Part shown: positions 14,745 through 22,075 of the stretch, piece by piece | How positions within the stretch are numbered: position 1 is the first letter of the stretch | Layout: each line of letters starts with the position of its first letter | DNA from: Bacillota bacterium | GTDB lineage: Bacteria; Bacillota; Clostridia; Peptostreptococcales; Anaerovoracaceae | Direction of reading: 5' to 3' | NCBI GenBank assembly: GCA_016287035.1 | Contig: JAEEVI010000166.1 | Span: 1 to 23,603 of the forward strand | DNA length: 23,603 bases | Notes under the pieces: generated by a model | Databases searched by the model: none | The model's input: the letters and a program-made list of their open reading frames with translations, nothing else | What the model was told of the DNA's origin: nothing | Made by a program: the position numbers and the translations under genes

Positions 14745-16805
14745 ATGGCAGAAAAGAAGGAAGATATAAACAACGCTCAGGGCGCGCGCAGCGATTACAA
14801 AGCGCCCCACAGAAACAATCCCGAAGGCGCCGGCCGCCGGCGCGCGGGAAAGACCCCGAAGAGATCGGACGCCGCGAAGCAGGCCGCGCCGCAGCCGAAA
14901 AAGGCGAAGCAGGTCCCTTCGCAGAAGACCGCAGCGCAGAAGTCTGCCGCTCCTCAAAAGAAGAGCGAAAAGGCTCCGTCGTCCGCCGGAAAGACGAGAA
15001 GGAAGAGATCCGGCTCCGACGCGGCGAAGACGGCCGCTGTCAAGGCTGCTCCCGCGAAGGCTCCGGCCGCTCAGCAGAAGACCGCGCCTCAGAAGGTCGC
15101 TGCCGCGCCGAAGGCTTCAAGGCAGCGCGGAAGGAAGGCCCAGGCGGCGGGATCGGGCAAGCTCCGCATCATACCGCTCGGAGGCCTCAACGAGATCGGC
15201 AAGAACATGACGGTGCTCGAATACGGCGACGACATCGTCGTACTCGACTGCGGCATGGATTTCCCCTCGGAGGAGATGCTCGGCATCGACACGGTCATAC
15301 CCGATTTCACATATCTTGCCGATCACAGCGAAAAGCTCAGGGGAGTCATAATCACGCACGGACACGAGGACCATATAGGCGCCGTGCCGTATCTGCTCAA
15401 GCAGTTCAGCGTTCCCATCTACGGGACGGCTCTCACTCTCGGCTTTATAAAGCATAAGCTCGACGAGCACAAGATAAAGGGCGATCTGCGCACGATCGTT
15501 CCGGGAGACAGGCTCTCCCTGGGATGCTTCGACATCGAGGCTGTCCATACGACGCATTCCGTGGCGGATTCGCTCGCGTATTCAATAGACACTCCCGTGG
15601 GCAGGATATTCCATACGGGAGACTTCGAGGTCGACTATACACCGGTGGACGGCGGCCCGATCGATCTGGCCAGGCTCGCCGCGATAGGAAGCGAGGGCGT
15701 GCTGCTGCTCATGGCCGACAGCACGAACGCGGCCAGAAAGGGCTACACGCCGTCTGAAAAGAACGTCGGCATATCGCTCGGCAACATATTCAGGAGCATC
15801 TCCGGCAGGATAATCATCGCGACCTTCTCCTCGAACGTCCACAGGGTACAGAAGATCGTCGACATCGCCGTCGGGACCGGCCGCAAGGTAGCCATCTCCG
15901 GAAGGAGCATGGAGAACATGGTCGACATCGCCTCCGACCTCGGATATCTGAACATCCCGGCGAACACGCTCGTGGATCTCAAGAAGATAAAGAACGTGAA
16001 CGATTCGGAGCTCGTGGTCATAACCACCGGAAGCCAGGGAGAGCCGATGAGCGCTCTGGCGAGGATGGCTTCGGGAGAGCACCGCGACGTGAAGATACGC
16101 CCGGGCGACACCGTCGTCCTGTCCAGCTCGCCCGTCCCGGGCAACGAGAAGAGCGTCTCGAACGTCGTGAACGCGCTGATATCGCTCGGCGCCCGCGTCA
16201 TATACAACGACATCGCGGAGACTCACGTCTCAGGCCACGCGTGCGAGGAGGAGCTGAAGCTCATCCATACGCTCATCAGACCGAAGTTCTTCATGCCGGT
16301 GCACGGAGAGGTCAAGCACCTCATGGCTCATCAGGAGATCGCGAAGTCCCTGGGCATGGACGAGAAAAAGATAGTCCGCGCCGTGAACGGCAGCGTCATA
16401 GAGCTGTCGGAGAACAAGGTCAGCGTTCTTAAGGAGACCGTCCCCGCCGGCGACGTGCTCGTCGACGGCTACGGCATAGGAGACGTCGGCAGCGCCGTCC
16501 TCAACGAAAGAAAGTACCTGTCCGAGGCAGGGCTCGTGATAATCGCGGCGAGCTTCGACAGGGTCAGCGGAGATATACTGAGCGGTCCGGAGATCATTAC
16601 GCGCGGATTCGTTTACGTAAAGGATCAGGGCAAGCTGCTCGAAGACGCGAAGATACTCGTCGAGGAGACGCTCATGTTCGCGCTCGACGAGGGAAAGCAC
16701 GACAGGAACGCGCTCAGGGATCTGCTCAGGAGCAAGCTCAGGAGCTTCATATTCGAAAATACGGGAAGGAGCCCTATAATCCTTCCCGTCCTCATGGATT
16801 GTTAG
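14745..16805 (+). CDS. rnj: Ribonuclease J with a long basic N-terminal extension
   Basis: A 686-residue RNase J, the 5'-3' exonuclease/endonuclease of Gram-positive mRNA decay and rRNA maturation. The conserved core starts at about residue 139 (KLRIIPLGGLNEIGKNM) and has the MBL metal site H205-x-H207-x-D209-H210 (THGHEDH), the beta-CASP region, MPVHGE near FFMPVHGEVKHLMAHQ, and the C-terminal dimerisation domain ending RSPIILPVLMDC. Residues 1-138 are a low-complexity stretch of Ala, Lys, Gln, Pro, Ser and Arg, absent in the 555-residue B. subtilis enzymes; it is probably disordered and could bind RNA or partners. The reading frame and codon use are continuous through it. A moderate ribosome site (AGAGGT) precedes ATG 14745. 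Confidence 0.94.
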   Translation: MAEKKEDINNAQGARSDYKAPHRNNPEGAGRRRAGKTPKRSDAAKQAAPQPKKAKQVPSQKTAAQKSAAPQKKSEKAPSSAGKTRRKRSGSDAAKTAAVKAAPAKAPAAQQKTAPQKVAAAPKASRQRGRKAQAAGSGKLRIIPLGGLNEIGKNMTVLEYGDDIVVLDCGMDFPSEEMLGIDTVIPDFTYLADHSEKLRGVIITHGHEDHIGAVPYLLKQFSVPIYGTALTLGFIKHKLDEHKIKGDLRTIVPGDRLSLGCFDIEAVHTTHSVADSLAYSIDTPVGRIFHTGDFEVDYTPVDGGPIDLARLAAIGSEGVLLLMADSTNAARKGYTPSEKNVGISLGNIFRSISGRIIIATFSSNVHRVQKIVDIAVGTGRKVAISGRSMENMVDIASDLGYLNIPANTLVDLKKIKNVNDSELVVITTGSQGEPMSALARMASGEHRDVKIRPGDTVVLSSSPVPGNEKSVSNVVNALISLGARVIYNDIAETHVSGHACEEELKLIHTLIRPKFFMPVHGEVKHLMAHQEIAKSLGMDEKKIVRAVNGSVIELSENKVSVLKETVPAGDVLVDGYGIGDVGSAVLNERKYLSEAGLVIIAASFDRVSGDILSGPEIITRGFVYVKDQGKLLEDAKILVEETLMFALDEGKHDRNALRDLLRSKLRSFIFENTGRSPIILPVLMDC

Positions 16806-16814
16806 GAGGATAAG

Positions 16815-17153
16815 ATGCAGAACGTATACGACATAGCCCACGAGCTCGTCAGATCGCTTAAGGAGACCGACCAGTACAAGAACTACATGTCGGCCAAGGC
16901 GAAGATCGACGCGAACGAATCCGTATCCGCGATGCTGGACGATCTCAAGCAGCAGAGCATGGCGCTGCAGACGGCCCAGATGATGGGCCAGCAGCCGTCC
17001 GAGGAGGATATAAAGAAGGTCCAGTCTCTGCAGCAGATCGTCATGATGGACCCGCTCGCCGCGGAATTCATGCAGAGCGAGCTTTCGCTGTATCAGATCA
17101 TCACCGAGATATACGGCATGATCGGAGAAGCTCTGGACGATGGCAAAAAATAG
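16815..17153 (+). CDS. YlbF/YmcA-superfamily protein, YheA (UPF0342)-like
   Basis: A 112-residue all-helical protein without a signal or membrane segment. It fits the YlbF/YmcA superfamily and looks closest to the YheA/UPF0342 branch: NVYDIAHEL at the N-terminus, a central QMMGQQPSEEDIKK, and a C-terminal helix (LYQIITEIYGMIGEAL). YlbF and YmcA act with YaaT on RNase Y-dependent mRNA processing in B. subtilis; for YheA-like proteins the function is not established. Its place directly behind RNase J fits an RNA-turnover role, but this is only context. It has a strong AGGAGG ribosome site seven bases ahead of ATG 16815, and its 3' end overlaps the aminopeptidase gene by 14 bases. Confidence 0.82.
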   Translation: MQNVYDIAHELVRSLKETDQYKNYMSAKAKIDANESVSAMLDDLKQQSMALQTAQMMGQQPSEEDIKKVQSLQQIVMMDPLAAEFMQSELSLYQIITEIYGMIGEALDDGKK

Positions 17154-18228
17154 GTTCGAGCGGAGGATAGAGGCCCTGCGCGGCCTCCTCGCCCGCGAAG
17201 ACGCGGACGGGCTGTACGTCATCGGCGAAGCGAACGTCTCGTATCTCACGGGAAGGAGCGGAGCCGACTGCAGCCTGTGGATCTCGCGGACGGACGCAGT
17301 CATCCTTACGGATTTCCGCTACAGGGAGATGGCGCAGGAGCTGTTCTGGCTCGATCTCGAGGAGACCGGCCCGGGACGGCGCGAGGCAGACATACTCGCT
17401 TCGATCTGCGGCGGACGCATCGGAGTCGAGAGAAACACGATGACGCTCGCCTCCTGGCTCGATCTCCGCGAAAAAGCGGGCGAGGACAGGCTCGCCGTGA
17501 TAGGCGGCCCGGACGGAGGCCCGGTAGAAGCTCTCAGGATGATAAAGGACGCGGACGAGATCGAAAAGATCCGCCGCGCGGAAGCTCTGGCCTGCGAGGC
17601 GTTCAGCCACATGCTCGGCGTCATCGCGCCCGGCAAGACGGAGAAGCAGCTCGCCCGGGAGCTCGACAGGTTTCTGCTCGACAGCGGGGCGTCATCGACG
17701 AGCTTCGACACGATATGCCTGGCTGGAGCGAACGCGTCGCGCCCGCACGGAGTCCCCTCGGACAAGCCGGTGGAAAGGGGAGAGTTCCTCCTCATGGACT
17801 TCGGCTGCGTGCTCGACGGATACTGCTCTGATATGACAAGGACCGTCGCTGTGGGCGGCGCGAGCCCCGAGATGAGGGAGGTCTACGGCGTCGTCCTCGA
17901 CGCGCAGCTCGCTGCCTGCGGCGGCATAAAGGCAGGCATGACCGGCGCGCAGGCGCACGCGGTCGCGGCCGGCATCATAGCCGGGGCGGGCTACGGCGAA
18001 AACTTCGGTCACGGGCTGGGCCACGGGGTAGGCCTTCAGATACACGAGGCTCCGAGATTCTCGCCGACATATCCCGGACAGATACCGGAAAACTGCGTCT
18101 GCTCCGTGGAGCCGGGGATCTATCTGCCAAAAAAGTTCGGAGTGAGGATCGAGGACTTGGCAATCGTGGGACGAGATGGTATAATCAACCTTAACGGCAC
18201 AGCGCCCAAGGAACTGATAATAATTTGA
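17140..18228 (+). CDS. pepP: M24-family Xaa-Pro aminopeptidase/dipeptidase
   Basis: A 362-residue cytoplasmic metallopeptidase of the creatinase/aminopeptidase fold that removes residues next to proline from peptide N-termini. The N-terminal creatinase-like domain (to about 130) contains VSYLTGRSGAD and ILTDFRY. The catalytic domain keeps all metal ligands: D220 and D231 (DFGCVLDGYCSD), a His in GHGLGHGVG (291-295), E324 (VEPGIY) and E338 (RIEDLAIV). Aminopeptidase P versus prolidase cannot be settled from sequence alone; the size of about 360 fits the small Gram-positive forms. It overlaps the YheA-like gene by 14 bases, with GGAG 13 bases ahead of the ATG. The last 75 bases contain the efp promoter; pepP and efp are neighbours in many Gram-positives. 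Confidence 0.9.
   Translation: MAKNRFERRIEALRGLLAREDADGLYVIGEANVSYLTGRSGADCSLWISRTDAVILTDFRYREMAQELFWLDLEETGPGRREADILASICGGRIGVERNTMTLASWLDLREKAGEDRLAVIGGPDGGPVEALRMIKDADEIEKIRRAEALACEAFSHMLGVIAPGKTEKQLARELDRFLLDSGASSTSFDTICLAGANASRPHGVPSDKPVERGEFLLMDFGCVLDGYCSDMTRTVAVGGASPEMREVYGVVLDAQLAACGGIKAGMTGAQAHAVAAGIIAGAGYGENFGHGLGHGVGLQIHEAPRFSPTYPGQIPENCVCSVEPGIYLPKKFGVRIEDLAIVGRDGIINLNGTAPKELIII
18157..18185 (+). promoter_or_regulatory. Promoter of efp inside the 3' end of pepP
   Basis: TTGGCA (18157-18162), exactly 17 bases, then a perfect TATAAT (18180-18185). Transcription would start near 18192, giving efp a leader of about 65 bases. It lies within the aminopeptidase coding sequence, so efp can be expressed both from this site and from the operon upstream. 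Confidence 0.8.
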
Positions 18229-18257
18229 TCTTATAGATAGTTTGGAGGATTTTTTTC

Positions 18258-18815
18258 ATGACAGCAGGCGATTTCAGAAAAGGAATGACATTCGAGATCA
18301 ACGGTGAGCCTCATATCGTTCTGGATTTCCAGCACGTAAAGCCTGGCAAGGGCGCGGCGTTCGTACGCACCAAGTACAGGAACATCCTTACCGGAGCTAC
18401 CAGAGAAGAAGCGTTCAACCCCAACGACAAATTCGAAGCTGCCCGCATCGAGACGAGACAGATGCAGTATCTGTACAACGACGGAGAGATGTACTACTTC
18501 ATGGATCCGGACACGTACGAGCAGATACCTCTGGAATACGCTCTCGTCGAAGACGCGATAAAGTACATAAAGGAGAACGACTTCGTAACGGTCAAGTCCT
18601 TCAAGGAAAAGGCCTTTACGGTAGAAGCCCCGAATTTCGTGGATCTCAAGGTCATCGAGACCGAGCCGGGAGTAAAGGGCAACACCGCGACCAACGTCAC
18701 GAAGGCGGCGACGGTCGAGACGGGAGCCGTCATCCAGGTGCCCATCTTCATCGAAGAGGGCGAGGTAATTCAGATAGACACACGTTCGGGCGAATATCTG
18801 GGAAGATCAAAATAA
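18258..18815 (+). CDS. efp: Translation elongation factor P
   Basis: A 185-residue EF-P, which enters the ribosomal E site and relieves stalling at polyproline stretches. The N-terminal KOW-like domain contains the modification loop KPGKGAAF with the tip lysine at residue 32; the two OB domains follow, ending in the family signature GEVIQIDTRSGEYLGR. Length is exactly typical. No modification gene (EpmA/B or YmfI-like) is visible here, so whether Lys32 is modified cannot be told. GGAGG sits 10 bases ahead of the ATG after a T-rich spacer. It has its own promoter and is closed by a terminator, so it can form a single-gene unit suited to strong expression. Confidence 0.97.
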   Translation: MTAGDFRKGMTFEINGEPHIVLDFQHVKPGKGAAFVRTKYRNILTGATREEAFNPNDKFEAARIETRQMQYLYNDGEMYYFMDPDTYEQIPLEYALVEDAIKYIKENDFVTVKSFKEKAFTVEAPNFVDLKVIETEPGVKGNTATNVTKAATVETGAVIQVPIFIEEGEVIQIDTRSGEYLGRSK

Positions 18816-18823
18816 GCAAAGAC

Positions 18824-18849
18824 AGGCCCGCTTAAAAGGCGGGCCTTTT
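18824..18849 (+). terminator. Rho-independent terminator behind efp
   Basis: AGGCCCGC (18824-18831) pairs with GCGGGCCT (18839-18846) around a 7-base loop, followed by TTT. It lies 8 bases after the efp stop and ends only 6 bases before the mltG ATG, so mltG must be read by leak-through. Confidence 0.85.
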
Positions 18850-18855
18850 AACATA

Positions 18856-19947
18856 ATGAGCGAAAACAGATCGGAAGAGACCAAAAAAGGCTGCCTCGTG
18901 GCGATCATAATCGTCCTCGGGCTCATAATTATCATAGGCGCGCTCGTCGTGGGCGGGTACATGTTCGTGCTCAACTACGACGTCGCTCTGGATCCGTTCA
19001 GCACGGAGCAGATAAACGTCAGGATACCGAGCGGCTCGGGCACTGCCCAGATAGGCCGCATCCTCGAGGAGAAAGGCGTTATCGGCAACGCGAAGCTGTT
19101 CAGGTACACGGCGGTGCTCAACGAGCTCGACGACACCTTCCAGGCCGGCGATTACGTCCTCAGCCCCTCGATGACGACGAGGGAGATCATGGAGCGCATC
19201 AAGGACGGCAGAAGGGACACCGTAAGGTTCACGATCCCCGAGGGCTACACGCTCAAGAGGGTCGGAGAAAAGCTCGCGCAGGACGGCTTCGTCGATTCCG
19301 CGCAGGACTTCTACGCCGCGCTTGAGGACAGCTACGACTACTGGTTCCTGGATCTCATAGACAAGTATTACGACGATCCCAGCGGCACGGTAAGCAAGAG
19401 GGCGAACAGGCTCGAAGGCTACCTCATGCCGGATACCTACGAGATATACGTCGGTTCGTCCGCGCACGATATAATCGACAGGATGCTCGGCGGCTTCGAC
19501 GCCGTGTTCACACAGGAATACCGCGACAGGGCCGAGGAGCTCGGGATGACCGTTCAGGAGGTCGTCTCGCTCGCCTCGCTCATCCAGTCCGAGGCCGGCA
19601 GCGACGCCGAGAGGCCCGTAATAGCCAGCGTCATATACAACAGGCTCAAAAAGGACATGCCGCTGCAGATAGACGCGAGCGTCCTATACGCTCTGGGCGA
19701 GCACAAGGACAGGGTACTGTATTCCGATCTGGAGATCGATTCGCCGTTCAACACCTACAAGAACAAGGGACTTCCCGCGGGAGCCATATCGGCGCCGGGG
19801 AAGGAATCGGTAAAGGCGGCGCTCTGGCCGGAGGAGACCGATTACTATTACTACGTCCTCAAGGGCGACGGTTCCGGCACCCACAATTTCGCGAAGACCT
19901 CTTCGGAATTCGAGCGCTATAAGCAGGAATACCTGAAGAGCCGGTAG
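18856..19947 (+). CDS. mltG: Endolytic murein transglycosylase MltG (YceG-like)
   Basis: A 363-residue membrane-anchored enzyme that cuts nascent glycan strands of peptidoglycan and so sets where synthesis ends. One transmembrane helix spans about residues 12-37 (LVAIIIVLGLIIIIGALVVGGY), leaving the catalytic part outside. A LysM-like region covers roughly 50-140. The YceG domain has LEGYLMPDTYEI, the catalytic Glu246 in LIQSEAGSD, and SPFNTYKNKGLPAGAISAPG. Length is normal. The ATG comes six bases after the efp terminator and has no Shine-Dalgarno sequence outside the hairpin; the only candidate (GGCGGG) is within the 3' stem. A later start would cut into the N-terminal membrane region, so 18856 is kept. 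Confidence 0.93.
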   Translation: MSENRSEETKKGCLVAIIIVLGLIIIIGALVVGGYMFVLNYDVALDPFSTEQINVRIPSGSGTAQIGRILEEKGVIGNAKLFRYTAVLNELDDTFQAGDYVLSPSMTTREIMERIKDGRRDTVRFTIPEGYTLKRVGEKLAQDGFVDSAQDFYAALEDSYDYWFLDLIDKYYDDPSGTVSKRANRLEGYLMPDTYEIYVGSSAHDIIDRMLGGFDAVFTQEYRDRAEELGMTVQEVVSLASLIQSEAGSDAERPVIASVIYNRLKKDMPLQIDASVLYALGEHKDRVLYSDLEIDSPFNTYKNKGLPAGAISAPGKESVKAALWPEETDYYYYVLKGDGSGTHNFAKTSSEFERYKQEYLKSR

Positions 19948-19969
19948 ATAATAAAGGAGATATTTCCAA

Positions 19970-21316
19970 ATGGACACAGATCCTACCCGATTATCGCTTT
20001 CAGTCCAGATACTGATACTCGTGGCGCTGACGCTCATAAACGCGTTCTTCGCCGCGGCCGAGATGGCCTTCGTGTCGGTCAACAGGACGAAGATGAAGAT
20101 CATCGCCGAAGACACGACTGACGGCGACGCGAGGGCCGAAAAGGTCCTGAGGCTGATGGAGGAGCCAAACACCTTCCTGTCGGCCATACAGGTCGCGATA
20201 ACCTTCGCTGGCTTCCTGTCCTCGGCGTTCGCCTCGTACAACATGTCGGACCACGTCGTCGGGCTGTTCGCGAGATTCGGGATAAGATGCAACGCGCAGA
20301 TCGCGGTCATAATAGTGACGGTCATACTCTCGTACTTCACGCTGGTGCTCGGAGAGCTCTTCCCCAAGCGGCTGGCGCTCAAATACTCCGAGAAGATGGC
20401 GCTCGGTTCCGTGAACATCATCCTGTTCACGAAGACGCTGTTCAAGCCGTTCGTAAAGCTGCTCTCGCTTTCCGTGGACGGCCTCATGAAGCTGTTCAGG
20501 CAGAGCGACGCGGACGACAGCGGCGAGTTCGCCGAGGAGGAGATAATGGATCTCCTCGAGGTCGGAAAGGAGCAGGGCGAGATCGACGAGACGGGCACGG
20601 AGATGATACGCTCGATCTTCGATTTCGACGACGCCTTCGCGTACGAGGTCATGGTCCCAAGGCCGGACGTCTACATGATAGACGTCAACGAGCCTGTGTC
20701 CTCCTACATAGACGAGCTTCTGCAGACGAGGCACGCGAGGATACCGGTTTACGAGGAAGACATAGACGACATAATCGGCGTCCTTCACATGAAGGATCTC
20801 ATAATAGCCGCGAGGAAGACCGGCTTCGACGACATCGACATACGGTCGATCCTCAAGGATCCGTATTTCGTTCCCGAGACGAAGAAGCTGAACGAGCTGC
20901 TCGACAGCATGCGCTCCGACAAGATCCAGATGGCGATACTCATCGACGAGTACGGAGGCTTTTCCGGGATCGTCACGCTGGAGGACATACTGGAGGAGAT
21001 CGTCGGAACGATCGAGGACGAGTACGACGAGGACGAGCCCAGGCTCGAGAAGAAGGAGGACGGCTCGTACGTCGTCGACGGCCTGTACGATCTCGACGAC
21101 CTCGCCGAGGAGACGGGAGTCGACTTCGAGACGGAGAACAGCGAGACCATCGGAGGCTTCGTTATGGACCTGATGGGCATCGTTCCGGACGAGGATACGG
21201 TCGGGCAGACCGTCGAATACAAGAACTGCACATTTACAATCATGGCGGCCTGTGACCGCAGGATAGAAAAGCTTTCGCTGCGCATCGCTCCCGAGCGGGA
21301 GGATGAGCAGGAATGA
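19970..21316 (+). CDS. CNNM (DUF21)/CBS/CorC-type membrane protein
   Basis: A 448-residue protein of the HlyC/CorC (YhdP/MpfA) family. The N-terminal CNNM domain has three to four membrane helices (about residues 10-35, 72-93, 106-130 and a weaker one around 140-160) with AFFAAAEMAFVSV and GELFPKRLAL. Two CBS motifs follow (YEVMVPRPDV...HARIPVYE, and ILIDEYGGFSGIVTLEDILEEIVG), then the C-terminal CorC_HlyC domain (from about 350). Relatives move magnesium or protect cells against excess magnesium; the haemolysin label in databases is historical. It has GGAG 12 bases ahead of its ATG, 22 bases after mltG, and is followed by a terminator, so mltG and this gene form a pair. Confidence 0.92.
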   Translation: MDTDPTRLSLSVQILILVALTLINAFFAAAEMAFVSVNRTKMKIIAEDTTDGDARAEKVLRLMEEPNTFLSAIQVAITFAGFLSSAFASYNMSDHVVGLFARFGIRCNAQIAVIIVTVILSYFTLVLGELFPKRLALKYSEKMALGSVNIILFTKTLFKPFVKLLSLSVDGLMKLFRQSDADDSGEFAEEEIMDLLEVGKEQGEIDETGTEMIRSIFDFDDAFAYEVMVPRPDVYMIDVNEPVSSYIDELLQTRHARIPVYEEDIDDIIGVLHMKDLIIAARKTGFDDIDIRSILKDPYFVPETKKLNELLDSMRSDKIQMAILIDEYGGFSGIVTLEDILEEIVGTIEDEYDEDEPRLEKKEDGSYVVDGLYDLDDLAEETGVDFETENSETIGGFVMDLMGIVPDEDTVGQTVEYKNCTFTIMAACDRRIEKLSLRIAPEREDEQE

Positions 21317-21325
21317 AGAGCCTGC

Positions 21326-21357
21326 GCCCCGCGGACTGTTTTCGCGGGGCATTTTTT
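21326..21357 (+). terminator. Terminator behind the CNNM/CBS gene
   Basis: GCCCCGCG (21326-21333) pairs with CGCGGGGC (21343-21350), eight GC pairs, around a 9-base loop, followed by A and six T (21352-21357). It begins 10 bases after the stop and closes the mltG unit. Confidence 0.9.
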
Positions 21358-21365
21358 GTTATAAT
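21357..21365 (+). promoter_or_regulatory. Extended -10 promoter element ahead of the Asp23-family gene
   Basis: TGTTATAAT fits the extended -10 consensus TGnTATAAT and begins on the last T of the terminator. No good -35 is visible (the expected place is the hairpin arm). Transcription would start near 21372, only about six bases ahead of the ATG at 21378, so the transcript would be nearly leaderless. Confidence 0.5.
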
Positions 21366-21377
21366 CGGAGACGGAAA

Positions 21378-21671
21378 ATGAGCGGCAATGCGGCAAAGCC
21401 TGTTGACGAACTAATAGAGAGCATAGCCGAGCGCGCGGTGCGCAGGCAGGAGGGCGCGTGCGCCCTCGCAAGGCCTGTCAGGATAACCAGGAGCGGCGAC
21501 CGGACCGAGATCGACGTTTACCTCAACGTGAGGTTCGGAGCCGTCATCACCGACGTCGCCTGGAGCGTTCAGGAACGCATCAAGGATACGGTCGAAAGGG
21601 TCCTCGGGACCGGCGTTTCGGCTGTGAACATACACATTAGCGGAGTAAAGCTCACGGAGAGGAAGAAATGA
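21378..21671 (+). CDS. Asp23/Gls24-family (DUF322) envelope-stress protein
   Basis: A 97-residue cytoplasmic protein of the Asp23/Gls24 family, typified by alkaline-shock protein 23 of staphylococci and the YqhY/YloU proteins of bacilli. The family pattern is visible: an N-terminal helix (DELIESIAERAVRR), the strands VRITRSGDRTEIDVYLNVRFG, the helix VAWSVQERIKDTVERVLG and the closing strand VNIHISGV. Position directly before nusB matches YqhY in B. subtilis, where the neighbourhood also includes acetyl-CoA carboxylase genes and xseA; the former are absent here. ATG 21378 was chosen over an in-frame start at 21303, which would read through the terminator and promoter. The stop overlaps the nusB start (ATGA). 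Confidence 0.88.
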   Translation: MSGNAAKPVDELIESIAERAVRRQEGACALARPVRITRSGDRTEIDVYLNVRFGAVITDVAWSVQERIKDTVERVLGTGVSAVNIHISGVKLTERKK

Positions 21672-22075
21672 GAAGAACGGAAGCCAGAGAGCTCCTCATG
21701 CAGATGATATTCCAGATGGAGGCGCAGAAGGATTTCAGCGCCGCGTCGAAGGACGCCTTTATCGCCGAGCATCTCGCGGACTCGGACCAGAGGCAGTATT
21801 TCGAGGCCGTCGCGGACGCCTTCATCGGGAATAAGCAGAGCATAGACGACGCCATAGAGAAGGCCTCGATAAAGTGGCGCGTCGCAAGGATGGCGAGGGT
21901 CGATCTCGCCGTGCTGCGCCTTTGCGCCGCTGAGATACTGTTCCCTCAGGCCAGCGGAGTCCCCGTAAGCGCCGCGATAAACGAGGCTGTCAATATAGCC
22001 AAGAAATACGGCAGCGAGGATTCCGGCAAGTTCGTCAACGGGATACTCGGAAAGCTCGCGGGCGGCGCGGAATGA
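21668..22075 (+). CDS. nusB: Transcription antitermination factor NusB
   Basis: A 135-residue all-helical NusB, which with NusE (S10) binds boxA RNA and prevents early termination in rRNA operons. Typical are the N-terminal ARELLMQMIFQME, the central WRVARMARVDLAVLRLCAAEIL and the C-terminal AINEAVNIAKKYGSEDSGKFVNGILG. Length is normal. It has a purine-rich ribosome site (GGAGAGGAAG) inside the end of the Asp23-type gene and overlaps both neighbours by four bases (ATGA each), so three genes are coupled. The order asp23-like - nusB - xseA is common in Gram-positive bacteria. Confidence 0.95.
   Translation: MRRTEARELLMQMIFQMEAQKDFSAASKDAFIAEHLADSDQRQYFEAVADAFIGNKQSIDDAIEKASIKWRVARMARVDLAVLRLCAAEILFPQASGVPVSAAINEAVNIAKKYGSEDSGKFVNGILGKLAGGAE

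Noticed and set aside
14760..15150. Repeat or CRISPR-like structure suggested by the recurring AAG/GCG-rich pieces
   Set aside because: The repetition is at protein level (Ala/Lys/Gln/Pro) within the RNase J frame, with irregular spacing and no spacer pattern.
21303..21377. Upstream start for the Asp23-family gene
   Set aside because: It would read through a clear terminator and the extended -10 element; ATG 21378 fits the family length.
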